This document shows positions 1 to 7,304 of a DNA stretch of 16,271 nucleotides, one piece after another. A model generated the notes under the pieces. The model was not told the origin of the DNA. It searched no databases and saw only the letters and a program-made list of their open reading frames with translations. Position 1 is the stretch's first letter; each line of letters begins with the position of its first letter. Origin of the DNA: Campylobacter sp. (GTDB lineage Bacteria; Campylobacterota; Campylobacteria; Campylobacterales; Campylobacteraceae); contig JAGAZK010000233.1 of NCBI GenBank assembly GCA_017940085.1, positions 1 to 16,271 on the forward strand. The letters are read 5' to 3'. Position numbers and translations under genes: made by a program.

Positions 1-188
1 AGCGCATCTAGTCCGTTTGCCACGCCAACGCAAAATTTACTTCCACAAAATTTAGTAAATTCGTCTTCAAATGCTTCGCACTCGCTTCCGTGAATATACC
101 AACCACTATCGATAACTCGCTCACAAGCTTTTAAAAGCTCATTTTTATACTGCGAATTTATCGCCTTTAAATCCAAAAATGGTATCAT
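1..188 (-). CDS. fdtB: DegT/DnrJ/EryC1 sugar aminotransferase, N-terminal part only (cut by window edge)
   Basis: This is the first 62 codons of a PLP-dependent sugar aminotransferase; the rest lies beyond the left edge. The family transfers an amino group from glutamate to a keto-sugar nucleotide in the cytoplasm. Seen: the N-terminus MIPFLDLK, then a GWYIHG segment (residues about 35-40), EAFEDEF and [10 protein letters not shown]. These fit the family's opening strand, substrate loop and the start of the cofactor-binding region. The PLP lysine is outside the window. The ATG overlaps the stop of the upstream acetyltransferase gene as ATGA, so translation is probably coupled. Next to a 3,4-ketoisomerase, the likely substrate is a dTDP-3-keto-6-deoxyhexose, giving a 3-amino sugar (FdtB or QdtB role). 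The symbol is by context, because Fuc3N and Qui3N enzymes cannot be separated from this fragment. Confidence 0.85.
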   Translation of the reverse strand, partial: MIPFLDLKAINSQYKNELLKACERVIDSGWYIHGSECEAFEDEFTKFCGSKFCVGVANGLDA

Positions 189-697
189 TTTTCTTCCTTT
201 TTACAATCTTTACAAACTAAACTTTCATCGCATTTTTGCCCACATTTGCAGACATATCCTTTAAAACAAGCCGGATTTCCATACCAAAGCTCTTGTTTAC
301 CGATATTTTTAGTTACCACGCTTCCAGCGCCGACCATAGCGTATTCTCCGATATTTACACCACAAATTATAGTCGAATTTGCGCCGATACTTGCGCCTTT
401 TTGTATGGTTGTTTTTGCAAATTCTTTATATTGTTTGCTTCGCGGCAAAAAATCGTTTGTGAAAGTAACATTTGGGCCTATAAAAGCGTCATTTTCGATT
501 CTCACGCCATCCCAAATTTGAACACCGCTTTTAATCGTTACATTATCGCCGATTTGCACATCGTTTTCCACAAAAACATTGAAATTTATGTTGCAATTTT
601 TGCCGATTTTTGCGCCTTTTAAAACTACGCAGAATTGCCAAATATTTGTATTTTCGCCGATATTTTTACTTTGGACTTCACTACTTTGGTGTATCAT
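185..697 (-). CDS. Hexapeptide-repeat sugar N-acetyltransferase (FdtC/QdtC role)
   Basis: A 170-residue left-handed beta-helix acetyltransferase, likely transferring acetyl from acetyl-CoA to the 3-amino group of a dTDP-3-amino-3,6-dideoxyhexose. Seen: imperfect hexapeptide repeats of the [LIV]-G-x4 kind through residues about 10-135 (for example AKIGKN, VQIGDN, AFIGPN, ASIGAN, VNIGEY), a NDFLPRS loop near residues 81-87 of the kind seen in sugar N-acetyltransferases, and the helix-capping segment [10 protein letters not shown]. The C-terminus is cysteine-rich, with Cys150, Cys152, Cys156, Cys162 and Cys165 arranged like a small metal-binding knuckle. It sits between the ketoisomerase and aminotransferase genes with ATGA overlaps on both sides. 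That completes a route to a 3-acetamido sugar. The exact sugar isomer is not decided by this protein. Confidence 0.88.
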   Translation of the reverse strand: MIHQSSEVQSKNIGENTNIWQFCVVLKGAKIGKNCNINFNVFVENDVQIGDNVTIKSGVQIWDGVRIENDAFIGPNVTFTNDFLPRSKQYKEFAKTTIQKGASIGANSTIICGVNIGEYAMVGAGSVVTKNIGKQELWYGNPACFKGYVCKCGQKCDESLVCKDCKKEEK

Positions 698-1095
698 CGC
701 ACGACCTTTAAAAACTCATCATAATCTCTTATATAATCGCTCTCATCATAGTGTTCGCTAGCTAGCACCATAATCACACAATTTTCGCTAAAATCTTTCA
801 TCTCTCGCCAAATAAAATTATCAATAAAAAGTCCTAAATTTGGCTTATCTAGCCTAAATTCTTTTTTTTCTGTTCCGTCATCTAAAATAAATGTGCAAGC
901 GCCACTTACACAAACGGCGATTTGTTTTAAATTTTTATGAGCGTGAAATCCGCGATCTACACCGTTTTTATTACCATAAATATAATAAACTCTTTTTATA
1001 TCAAACGGCACATTTTTACCACCTTCTAAGGCTACCAAAAAGCCCCGTTCATCGCCAAATTCTTTAAATTCTAAAATTTTACAACTACTTAGCAT
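694..1095 (-). CDS. fdtA: dTDP-6-deoxy-hexose 3,4-ketoisomerase, FdtA/QdtA cupin family
   Basis: A 133-residue single-domain cupin that moves the keto group of dTDP-4-keto-6-deoxyglucose from C4 to C3, setting up amination at C3. Seen: [10 protein letters not shown] (residues 31-40), the active-site run RGFHAHK (48-54, with His51 and His53), the beta-barrel segment around 55-100, and [18 protein letters not shown] near the end, all typical of the family and at normal length. It overlaps the end of rfbB by 11 bases and the acetyltransferase start by 4 bases (ATGA). The family contains enzymes giving galacto (FdtA) or gluco (QdtA) products. This protein has Arg17 and Arg97, a combination discussed in the findings, so the product's C4 configuration is left open. 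No strong Shine-Dalgarno is visible, consistent with coupled translation. Confidence 0.9.
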   Translation of the reverse strand: MLSSCKILEFKEFGDERGFLVALEGGKNVPFDIKRVYYIYGNKNGVDRGFHAHKNLKQIAVCVSGACTFILDDGTEKKEFRLDKPNLGLFIDNFIWREMKDFSENCVIMVLASEHYDESDYIRDYDEFLKVVR

Positions 1096-2095
1096 ATTTT
1101 TTCACATACCATTCTACGGTTTTGATTATACCGCTATCAAAGGTTTCATCAGCCTTCCAGCCAAGCTCCCCTTCGATTTTACTAGCGTCAATCGCATAGC
1201 GTCTATCGTGCCCTGCTCTATCTTTTACAAAAGCGATTTGCTCTTTGTAGCTAACGCTTTTTGGGCAAATTTCATCTAAAATTTCGCAAATTTTATGTGC
1301 GATTTGCAGATTTGTTCGCTCGTTTCTGCCACCGATATTATAAGTTTCCCCGCCTTTGCCTTTATGAAAAGCTAAATCAATTCCTTTGCAGTGATCAAGC
1401 ACAAAAAGCCAATCTCTTATATTTTTGCCGTCTCCATAAATCGGAATTTTATTGCCACTAAGAGCATTGCGGATTATAGTCGGGATTAGCTTTTCGTCGT
1501 GTTGCTTAAAACCATAATTATTCGAACAATTTGTAATAATCGTATCAAGCCCAAATGTATGATGATAGCTTCTAACTATCATATCAGAACCCGCTTTTGA
1601 AGCAGAATACGGCGAATTTGGAGCGTATGGCGTAGTCTCGCTAAAATACCCACTCTCGCCCAAGCTTCCATAAACTTCGTCGGTTGAAATGTGATGAAAT
1701 CTAGCACCCATAAATTCGTCTTTATACTTAAATGGCTCATCTAACCAGCACTTTTTAGCCGCGTCAATTAGCGTATGTGTGCCAAGCACATTTGTTTTGA
1801 CAAAAACGCTAGGATTTTTTATAGAATTATCCACATGGCTTTCAGCCGCAAAGTGAATAACGCCACCAAATTTAAACTCGCTAAAAAGCTCGTCAATGAG
1901 ATTTCTATCGCAAATATCGCCTTTTATAAATTTATATCTTGGATTGTTTTCACATTCACGAAGATTTTCTAAATTTCCGGCATAGGTAAGCAAGTCTAAA
2001 TTTATAATTTTATAATTATCATATTTTTCCAAAAAATACGGCACAAAATTTGAGCCAATAAATCCGGCACAACCCGTTACTAAGATATTTTTCAT
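1085..2095 (-). CDS. rfbB: dTDP-glucose 4,6-dehydratase
   Basis: A 336-residue short-chain dehydrogenase/reductase that converts dTDP-glucose to dTDP-4-keto-6-deoxyglucose using bound NAD. Seen: the Rossmann motif GCAGFIG with Gly8, Gly11 and Gly14; an AAESHVD segment (residues 83-89); the catalytic triplet Thr138-Asp139-Glu140 (STDEVYG); and the Tyr163-x3-Lys167 pair (YSASK). The TDE triplet is diagnostic of 4,6-dehydratases as opposed to epimerases. Length is normal for RfbB/RmlB. The start ATG overlaps the rfbA stop as ATGA. No rfbC or rfbD (rhamnose) gene follows. Instead the next genes are the ketoisomerase, acetyltransferase and aminotransferase, so the keto-sugar is probably channelled to an acetamido-dideoxyhexose. 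Confidence 0.96.
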   Translation of the reverse strand: MKNILVTGCAGFIGSNFVPYFLEKYDNYKIINLDLLTYAGNLENLRECENNPRYKFIKGDICDRNLIDELFSEFKFGGVIHFAAESHVDNSIKNPSVFVKTNVLGTHTLIDAAKKCWLDEPFKYKDEFMGARFHHISTDEVYGSLGESGYFSETTPYAPNSPYSASKAGSDMIVRSYHHTFGLDTIITNCSNNYGFKQHDEKLIPTIIRNALSGNKIPIYGDGKNIRDWLFVLDHCKGIDLAFHKGKGGETYNIGGRNERTNLQIAHKICEILDEICPKSVSYKEQIAFVKDRAGHDRRYAIDASKIEGELGWKADETFDSGIIKTVEWYVKKYAK

Positions 2096-2958
2096 TTTTC
2101 GCCCACCAAATTTTTTAAATATCTGCCATACTCATTTTTAGAAAGCGATTTTGCGATATTTAAAATTTTTTCTTTATCTATCCAGCCGTTTGCATAGGCG
2201 ATTTCTTCGAGACAAGCTACTTGCGTGGCTTGGTTATTTTGTATGGTTTGCACAAACGCACTTGCTTGCAAAAGTGTCTCATGAGTGCCCGTATCTAGCC
2301 ATGCAAAACCACGACCTAGTAGCTCCACGCTGAGTTTTCCGCGTTTTAAATATTCTTGATTAATGCTAGTGATTTCTAGCTCACCACGATTGCTGGGTTT
2401 GACGCTCTTTGCGATCTGAACTACATCGTTATCATAAAAATAAAGCCCGGTTGCAGCGAAATTTGACTTTGGATTTTGCGGTTTTTCTTCTACGCTTAAA
2501 ACTTGCTTATTTTCGTCAAATTCAATCACGCCAAAGCGCTCTGGATCTTTCACATGATAACCAAAAATAGTAGCACCTTCTCTATTTACGGCATTTTTTA
2601 GCAAATCGCTAAAACCTTGCCCATAAAAAATATTATCTCCCAAAACTAAGCAAACTCTATCATCGCCTATAAATTCTTCGCCGATTATAAAAGCTTGTGC
2701 AAGACCGTCTGGGCTTGGTTGGACTGCGTAGCTCAAATTTAGCCCCCAATCGCTTCCGTCGCCTAAAAGTTCTTTAAATTTGCCTATGTCTTGCGGAGTT
2801 GAAATCACCAAAATATCGCGAATATGAGCAAGCATCAAAACAGAAAGCGGATAATAAATCATCGGTTTATCATAAATCGGCAAAAGCTGTTTGCTAATGC
2901 TTCTAGTGATCGGATATAGCCTTGTCCCGCTACCGCCTGCTAAAATTATACCTTTCAT
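2092..2958 (-). CDS. rfbA: Glucose-1-phosphate thymidylyltransferase
   Basis: A 288-residue nucleotidyltransferase that makes dTDP-glucose from dTTP and glucose-1-phosphate, the first step of the dTDP-sugar pathway encoded here. Seen: the N-terminal nucleotide-binding motif GGSGTRLYP (residues 8-16), the [18 protein letters not shown] segment that follows it (22-39), [10 protein letters not shown] with the metal-binding aspartate, VEEKP (about 156-160), and the [19 protein letters not shown] region. These are characteristic of RmlA/RfbA, and the length is normal. The start is 20 bases after the stop of the DedA-family gene, so it probably shares the upstream operon's transcript. A weak GGTGG sits about 5 bases before the ATG. 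The terminal residues overlap the rfbB start by 4 bases. Confidence 0.97.
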   Translation of the reverse strand: MKGIILAGGSGTRLYPITRSISKQLLPIYDKPMIYYPLSVLMLAHIRDILVISTPQDIGKFKELLGDGSDWGLNLSYAVQPSPDGLAQAFIIGEEFIGDDRVCLVLGDNIFYGQGFSDLLKNAVNREGATIFGYHVKDPERFGVIEFDENKQVLSVEEKPQNPKSNFAATGLYFYDNDVVQIAKSVKPSNRGELEITSINQEYLKRGKLSVELLGRGFAWLDTGTHETLLQASAFVQTIQNNQATQVACLEEIAYANGWIDKEKILNIAKSLSKNEYGRYLKNLVGEK

Positions 2959-2978
2959 AATAAACCACCAAATTTAAT

Positions 2979-3560
2979 TTATTCATCAATTTTTTTATAT
3001 TTTTTACTCTTCGTATTTTTTTCAAAATACAGCCACAAGCACATTAATAAAAATACAAAAAATATCAAGCTAAAGCTAATGCCACTGCCAAAATATTCAT
3101 TTGTTTTTTTGACAAAATCACCTGCTAAAAATCCCACAGATCCTACACTCACGCTCCAAAGTATAGCACAAATCCCATTTGCTAGATTAAATTTAACCGC
3201 ACTAAATTTGCTAATACCAATCACAAGTGGAATTAGCGTTTTTAGCCCATAAATATATTTTTTGAAAAAAATAATTTTATAGCCGTATTTTTTAAATAAA
3301 ATATAAGCAAATGCGAGTTTGCGGCGTTGTTTGCGAAAATATGGCAAGATGTCGTTTTTGCTAAATCTTGCTGCATAAAATAAAAAATTATCTCCTATAA
3401 AATTTGCTATAGCTGCTATGCCTATACAAATCCACAAATTTAAAAATCCACCACTCGCAAGCATGGCTGCTGCCAAAAGTGCTATCATACCGCCACCCAA
3501 AGAATATAAAAACAATATCACATACCCATAATCTATGAGCAAATCAAAAACTTCTTGCAT
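2979..3560 (-). CDS. DedA-family (SNARE-associated/VTT domain) inner-membrane protein
   Basis: A 193-residue polytopic membrane protein. DedA proteins are now linked to recycling the undecaprenyl-phosphate carrier and other lipid flipping, with earlier links to envelope homeostasis. Seen: an N-terminal hydrophobic stretch (about 10-55), then ANFIGDNFLFYAARF (52-66) matching the family's GDxxxFxxGR region, a KKYGYKIIFFKKYIYGLKTLIPLVIGISK segment (about 90-118) equivalent to the conserved reentrant KYG...RF.PG.R...P..AG block, two further membrane segments (about 127-148 and 160-177), and a Lys-rich cytoplasmic tail. The first reentrant segment reads GGGMIALLAAAML and lacks the glutamate usual there. 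The gene lies 15 bases after rny and 20 bases before rfbA, so it bridges housekeeping and sugar genes in one transcript. Confidence 0.82.
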   Translation of the reverse strand: MQEVFDLLIDYGYVILFLYSLGGGMIALLAAAMLASGGFLNLWICIGIAAIANFIGDNFLFYAARFSKNDILPYFRKQRRKLAFAYILFKKYGYKIIFFKKYIYGLKTLIPLVIGISKFSAVKFNLANGICAILWSVSVGSVGFLAGDFVKKTNEYFGSGISFSLIFFVFLLMCLWLYFEKNTKSKKYKKIDE

Positions 3561-3575
3561 AACTTAAATTTGACC

Positions 3576-5129
3576 TTATTTCGCAATTTCTATCGCTCTA
3601 ATTTCTCTTATGACATTTACTTTAATCTCGCCTGGGAATTGCACTTTTTCTTTGATTTCATTTGCAATTTCTTTAGCTAAAAGCACGGCTTCATCGTCAT
3701 TTACGAGTTTGGCATTGGCAATTACTCTGATTTCTCTACCAGCATTTATCGCATAAGCTTGTTTGATACCTTCTTTTTCTGTAGCGATTTTTTCGATTTC
3801 TTCTACTCTTTTTAAGAAGCTTTCAAGCACTTCTCTTCTAGCTCCAGGTCTTGCAGCCGAAAGTGCATCAGCCGCACAAACTGCGGCAGATTCTACACTT
3901 GTGGCTTCTTCGTGTCCATGATGAGCATAAATCGCATTGATTACGACTGGGTGTTCTTTGTATCTTTTGCAAATCTCTCCACCCAAATCCACATGGCTTC
4001 CTTCGTATTCTTGGGTAAGGGCTTTGCCAATGTCGTGCAAAATACCTGCTCTTTTAGCGAGTTTTTCATCTCCACCTGTCTCAGCAGCTATAATTCCAGC
4101 TAAATGTGCTACTTCTAAACTATGAGCTAGAGCATTTTGACCATAACTTGCTCTAAATCTTAGTTTGCCAATTAATTTAACGATTTCTGGGTGCATATTT
4201 GAAATACCCAAATCCATCAATATATTTTCGCCTTCTTCTTGTATATTTTGCTCAAACTCATCGCATACTTTTTGGTGAATTTCTTCTATTCTGGCAGGTT
4301 GGATTCTGCCATCTTCAACCAAAAGTTCAATCACTCTAGTCGCAATCGCTCTTCTGTATAGATTAAAGCTAGAAAGCACGATTGCATTTGGAGTATCATC
4401 AATGATGACATCTACACCCAAAACCATTTCAAGAGTTTTGATATTGCGACCTTCTTTGCCGATAATTCTGCCTTTTAGTTCGTCATTTTTGATATTTACG
4501 ACATTTATTAAGCGTTCGGCTGCAAACTCACCTGCAAATCTGCTTGTAGCTTGAGCAAGAATATAATTTACTTTTTTCTTGATTTCTTTTTTGGTTTCTT
4601 CTTCGTATTTTCGCACTATGTGGGCGATTTGCTCACGACTATTTTCTTCTACTTTTTTAAGCACGACTTCTCTTGCTTCATCTCTTGTAAGACCAGCTGA
4701 TCTTTCCATAATCTTAAGAGCTTCGTCAAGTTTTTCGTGATAAGTGGATTTGAGATTTATTGCTTCTTGATACAGAGTTTTTGCTTCGCTTTGAGATCTT
4801 TGCAATTCTTCTTTTTTTTCTTGCAAAATCCCTTGTTCATTTGCGAGAATTTGCTCTTTTTTAGCAATTTCATCTAATTTTTGATTGTATTCTTTTTGTA
4901 AGCGAGTGCCTTTTTCTTCGTAGCGTTTTTTGGCTTCAAATTCAGCTTCACTCACCTTTACTTTAGCATCTTTTAAAACACTTTCAGCTTCAAACTCGAT
5001 CGCTTTTGCTTTTGCTTTTGCTTGTTCGATAAATATAGTGTAATTTGCATCATTTATCTTCTTAGCTACTAAATATCCTACGACTACGCCAACAACCAAA
5101 GCGGCTGTGCATATAATTACTTCTATCAT
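3576..5129 (-). CDS. rny: Ribonuclease Y
   Basis: A 517-residue membrane-anchored endoribonuclease involved in initiating mRNA decay. Domains in order: an N-terminal transmembrane helix (about residues 2-22), a long Lys/Glu/Ala-rich coiled coil (about 30-190), a KH RNA-binding domain with the GRIIGKEGRN loop (220-229), and an HD phosphohydrolase domain with His336 and the His365-Asp366 pair (ILHDIGKA). The C-terminal region ends EIKVNVIREIRAIEIAK, typical of the family. Length is normal. The start ATG lies 68 bases inside the 3' end of fthC. I keep it because the residues right after it form the required membrane anchor. The coiled coil includes an A8 run, as expected for Lys-rich coding DNA, and I do not read it as regulatory. 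Confidence 0.97.
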   Translation of the reverse strand: MIEVIICTAALVVGVVVGYLVAKKINDANYTIFIEQAKAKAKAIEFEAESVLKDAKVKVSEAEFEAKKRYEEKGTRLQKEYNQKLDEIAKKEQILANEQGILQEKKEELQRSQSEAKTLYQEAINLKSTYHEKLDEALKIMERSAGLTRDEAREVVLKKVEENSREQIAHIVRKYEEETKKEIKKKVNYILAQATSRFAGEFAAERLINVVNIKNDELKGRIIGKEGRNIKTLEMVLGVDVIIDDTPNAIVLSSFNLYRRAIATRVIELLVEDGRIQPARIEEIHQKVCDEFEQNIQEEGENILMDLGISNMHPEIVKLIGKLRFRASYGQNALAHSLEVAHLAGIIAAETGGDEKLAKRAGILHDIGKALTQEYEGSHVDLGGEICKRYKEHPVVINAIYAHHGHEEATSVESAAVCAADALSAARPGARREVLESFLKRVEEIEKIATEKEGIKQAYAINAGREIRVIANAKLVNDDEAVLLAKEIANEIKEKVQFPGEIKVNVIREIRAIEIAK

Positions 5130-5688
5130 GAATTGCCTTTGAGTAAATTTTTGTAGGTGTGATATAAAAATCGGCTTTTATATCGTGAAAATCACAAATT
5201 TGGGCGTTTATAAACATATCTTTTATACCCACAAAAATCACGATAGGCTTATGATTTAAAGAATTTAAAAATCTATCATAAAAACCAAATCCATGTCCAA
5301 TTCTAGCCATATTTGTATCCACACCAATAACAGGAATTATCACCAAATCAAGCTTTTTAACAAAAGCATTTGAATTTGGTGGTTGTTTTACCTTAAATTT
5401 TGCTATGTTAAAAGGTAATCGTAATTTTACCGCTTTTAAACTTTTATTTACCATAAAAGGCAAAAATAAATTGTATTTTTTAGCAAGTTTGGGGCGTAAA
5501 TTTAATAAATTTGGTTCATAAAAAAGTGGGCTAAAAAGCAAAATATTTTTGCATTTTAACGAGCGAATTAAAAAATAAATTTTATCTGATACTGTTTTTG
5601 AAGTGCATTTTGGGTGAATATTTGCAAATTTGATAAGCTCAGCTTTAGCGTGATTTCTAAATGATTTTTTATCAAATTTAAAGCACAT
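5062..5688 (-). CDS. fthC: 5-formyltetrahydrofolate cyclo-ligase family protein
   Basis: A 208-residue protein of the 5-formyl-THF cyclo-ligase (MTHFS) family, which uses ATP to convert 5-formyltetrahydrofolate to 5,10-methenyltetrahydrofolate in the cytoplasm. Seen: an N-terminal FRNHAKAEL segment (10-18) corresponding to the conserved basic ATP-binding start, LLFSPLFYEPN (50-60), LDLVIIPVIGVDTNMARIG (about 113-131), and the signature GHGFGFYDRFL (131-141) that matches the family's GxGxGFYDR phosphate-binding motif. It is first in the leftward operon. No convincing Shine-Dalgarno precedes the ATG. Its last 22 codons overlap rny in another frame, and those residues (rich in Arg and Ser) look like unconstrained tail. 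The family also contains divergent members whose substrate is uncertain. Confidence 0.88.
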   Translation of the reverse strand: MCFKFDKKSFRNHAKAELIKFANIHPKCTSKTVSDKIYFLIRSLKCKNILLFSPLFYEPNLLNLRPKLAKKYNLFLPFMVNKSLKAVKLRLPFNIAKFKVKQPPNSNAFVKKLDLVIIPVIGVDTNMARIGHGFGFYDRFLNSLNHKPIVIFVGIKDMFINAQICDFHDIKADFYITPTKIYSKAIHDRSNYMHSRFGCWRSRRIFSS

Positions 5689-5713
5689 TTTATAAGACTT
5701 TCATTTTTTTATT

Positions 5714-5719
5714 TGTATA
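5714..5719 (-). promoter_or_regulatory. Candidate -10 box for the fthC-rny-dedA-rfb operon
   Basis: Read on the minus strand this is TATACA, about 25 bases before the fthC ATG and overlapping the opposite-strand TATAAT. It would give a leader of roughly 20 bases. This is the only non-coding space upstream of the eight-gene leftward chain, so a promoter is expected here, but the exact box is an inference from a short match. Confidence 0.35.
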
Positions 5720-5721
5720 AT
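5716..5721 (+). promoter_or_regulatory. Candidate -10 box for the tlpA-like/ftsY operon
   Basis: A perfect TATAAT preceded by a T-rich stretch, as is usual for Campylobacter vegetative promoters, which lack a conserved -35. It lies 24 bases before the gene's ATG at 5746. The box overlaps the candidate minus-strand -10, so the two divergent operons may compete for polymerase. Confidence 0.6.
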
Positions 5722-5735
5722 TTCAAACTTTTTTC

Positions 5736-5740
5736 AAGGA
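5736..5740 (+). promoter_or_regulatory. Ribosome binding site that fixes the thioredoxin-like start at 5746
   Basis: AAGGA with a 5-base spacer to ATG at 5746. A longer reading frame could begin at a TTG at 5713, but that codon overlaps the -10 box and would precede the expected transcription start. The ATG at 5746 also puts the hydrophobic signal segment at the very N-terminus. Confidence 0.75.
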
Positions 5741-5745
5741 AATTT

Positions 5746-6285
5746 ATGAAATTTAAACACATAATTATAGCAAATTTAATCTTTTTTATATTTTTGGATT
5801 GTTCAAACGAAACTTCAGAAATATCACAATCTAGCGAACTTCAAGCCACTTATGACAATCCTTTTACTCTTAGACTAAATGATGCTAGTCAAATTTATAT
5901 GCAAAAAAGCACACAAGGCTTTGATATTAGCAGAAATGATAAGGCTATTGTTTTTATATTTTTTACGACTTGGTGTCCGCCGTGCTTGGTGCAAATGAAC
6001 TATTTAAGCCAGTTTTATTTAAATTATCAAGATGATTTTAAGATTGTTGGGATTTTGATGGAAGACAAAACCAAAGAGCAAATCGATGAATTTGTCGCCA
6101 AAAACAATATCCAATTTAAAATCGCTTATGGAGAAAATAATTTTTACTTCGCAAATGCCGTTGGATACATAGATTCTATGCCTTATATACTAATTTTAAA
6201 TGCTGAGGGCAAGTTAATTCAATATTATTCTGGCTTAATTCCGCCTGAAATGCTAGAATCTGACATAAAAAGGGCGTTGTTATAA
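5746..6285 (+). CDS. TlpA/ResA-like exported thiol-disulfide oxidoreductase, possible lipoprotein
   Basis: A 179-residue thioredoxin-fold protein expected to act in the periplasm. Seen: a basic start MKFKH, a hydrophobic segment (about 6-17), then Cys19. The thioredoxin domain follows at about 35-179 with FFTTWCPPC, giving the redox pair Cys77-x2-Cys80, and a later cis-Pro region SMPYILILN (about 145-153). Family members reduce or oxidise cysteines in exported proteins, for example in cytochrome c maturation; the partner here is unknown. The residues before Cys19 are F-L-D, a poor lipobox because Asp at -1 is unusual. The protein may be a lipoprotein or may keep an uncleaved anchor. The stop TAA shares its last base with the ftsY ATG (TAATG), implying coupled translation. 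C. jejuni has a similar gene beside ftsY, as I recall. Confidence 0.88.
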   Translation: MKFKHIIIANLIFFIFLDCSNETSEISQSSELQATYDNPFTLRLNDASQIYMQKSTQGFDISRNDKAIVFIFFTTWCPPCLVQMNYLSQFYLNYQDDFKIVGILMEDKTKEQIDEFVAKNNIQFKIAYGENNFYFANAVGYIDSMPYILILNAEGKLIQYYSGLIPPEMLESDIKRALL

Positions 6286-7142
6286 TGCTTGGGATTTTTA
6301 AACATGGGCTTGATAAAACTATTTTAGCTCTCAAATCAGAAAAACCGCCAGTAATTACAAAAGATGCTTTGCTTGATATGCTTTTAGAAGCAGATGTGCC
6401 TTATGAGATAGCCGAAGAAATTATTTATTATCTCCCACCAAGTCAGAAAGTAGCTAAAGCTGATTTAAACCGCGTTATGAAAACATATTTTTTGTATGAT
6501 ACTCCAAAGCCACAAGCAACTCCATTTGTGCAAATGATAATCGGTGTAAATGGTGCAGGCAAAACCACAACCGTAGCCAAACTAGCAAATTTATATAAAA
6601 GTGGTGGCAAAAGCGTGATTTTAGGGGCTAGCGATACTTTTAGAGCTGGTGCGATTGAACAACTAAAATCATGGGCAAAAAAGCTCCAAATCCCAATAAT
6701 CGCTTCATCTCAAGGACACGATCCTGCAAGTGTGGCTTATGATGCAATCTCTTCAGCAGTTGCTAAAAAACTAGATTTTGTCATCATTGATACTGCTGGC
6801 AGACTCCAAAACCAAAAAAATCTAAGCAATGAGCTTGAAAAAATCGTGCGAATTTCTAGCAAAGCTATGCAAGATGCTCCACACCAAAAAATCCTAGTGC
6901 TTGACGGCACTCAAGGAAATGCAGCAATCGCTCAAGCCAAAGCATTTAACCAAATCATCAAACTTGATGGCATTATTATTACCAAACTTGATGGCACGGC
7001 AAAAGGTGGGGCTTTGTTTGGTATAGCAAGAGAATTGGAGCTTCCGATTTTGTTTGTAGGTGTGGGCGAGAGCGAAAATGACTTAATCGCTTTTGATCCA
7101 AATGAGTTTGTAGATACAATCACAGAAGCGATTTTCTCATAA
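6285..7142 (+). CDS. ftsY: Signal recognition particle receptor FtsY
   Basis: A 285-residue SRP GTPase that docks ribosome-SRP complexes to the membrane for co-translational insertion. Seen: an N-domain four-helix region (about 1-75), then the G-domain with GVNGAGKT (87-94, P-loop), DTFRAGAIEQL (117-127), DTAGR (169-173), TKLDGTAKGG (233-242) and GVGE (259-262). The GAGKTTT form with DTFRAGA is standard for FtsY/Ffh, and the short N-terminus without the long acidic A-domain is common in Campylobacterota. The start overlaps the preceding thioredoxin gene by one base. The TAA stop is the beginning of a TAAATTT, the first unit of the AAATTT array that follows. Confidence 0.97.
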   Translation: MLGIFKHGLDKTILALKSEKPPVITKDALLDMLLEADVPYEIAEEIIYYLPPSQKVAKADLNRVMKTYFLYDTPKPQATPFVQMIIGVNGAGKTTTVAKLANLYKSGGKSVILGASDTFRAGAIEQLKSWAKKLQIPIIASSQGHDPASVAYDAISSAVAKKLDFVIIDTAGRLQNQKNLSNELEKIVRISSKAMQDAPHQKILVLDGTQGNAAIAQAKAFNQIIKLDGIIITKLDGTAKGGALFGIARELELPILFVGVGESENDLIAFDPNEFVDTITEAIFS

Positions 7143-7282
7143 ATTTAACACCAAATTTAAAATAAATTTATTCAAAATTAAATTTAGCACTAAATTTGGA
7201 TAAATTTAATCAAATTGCAGTTTAGATTAATAAATTTGTATCTCAAACAAACTAAATTTAGACTAGATTTGATTAAATTTAT
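7141..7282. repeat. AAATTT array with near-helical spacing between ftsY and the vanZ-like gene
   Basis: Exact AAATTT hexamers start at 7141, 7153, 7164, 7180, 7192, 7202, 7232, 7254 and 7275. Near-matches AAATTG (7212) and AGATTT (7265) fill gaps. Successive spacings including the near-matches are 12, 11, 16, 12, 10, 10, 20, 22, 11 and 10 bases, close to one or two turns of B-DNA. Within it lies a perfect 16-base inverted repeat (7200-7215 with 7267-7282). There is no gene in this 162-base gap. Phased A/T tracts of this kind are known to bend DNA, but curvature here is predicted and not measured. Confidence 0.75.
7200..7282. repeat. 16-base perfect inverted repeat upstream of the vanZ-like gene
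   Basis: ATAAATTTAATCAAAT at 7200-7215 is matched by its exact reverse complement at 7267-7282, with 51 bases between. It ends 22 bases before the vanZ-like ATG. It could form a hairpin in the mRNA leader or be two oppositely oriented copies of the same dispersed AT-rich repeat. It has only A-T pairs apart from one G-C, so hairpin stability would be modest. Confidence 0.7.
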
Positions 7283-7304
7283 ACCCAACAAACTAAGGTA
7301 AATT

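Noticed and set aside
757..766. GCTAGCTAGC palindrome as a regulator or recombination site
   Set aside because: It is inside fdtA and is explained by the Leu-Ala-Ser codons of the conserved LASEHYDE motif.
872..879. A run of eight T (A8 in the coding strand) inside fdtA as a possible phase-variation tract
   Set aside because: Eight A is common in Lys-rich coding DNA here; rny has one of the same length (4812-4819). Campylobacter phase variation mainly uses longer poly-G/C tracts, and I see none in this window.
1..2958. Reading the rfbA-rfbB pair as a dTDP-rhamnose operon
   Set aside because: No rfbC or rfbD is present; the next genes are a ketoisomerase, an N-acetyltransferase and an aminotransferase, which define a 3-acetamido sugar route.
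5713..5745. A longer N-terminus for the thioredoxin-like protein starting at TTG 5713
   Set aside because: The codon overlaps the -10 box, and a good ribosome binding site points to ATG 5746, which places the signal segment properly.
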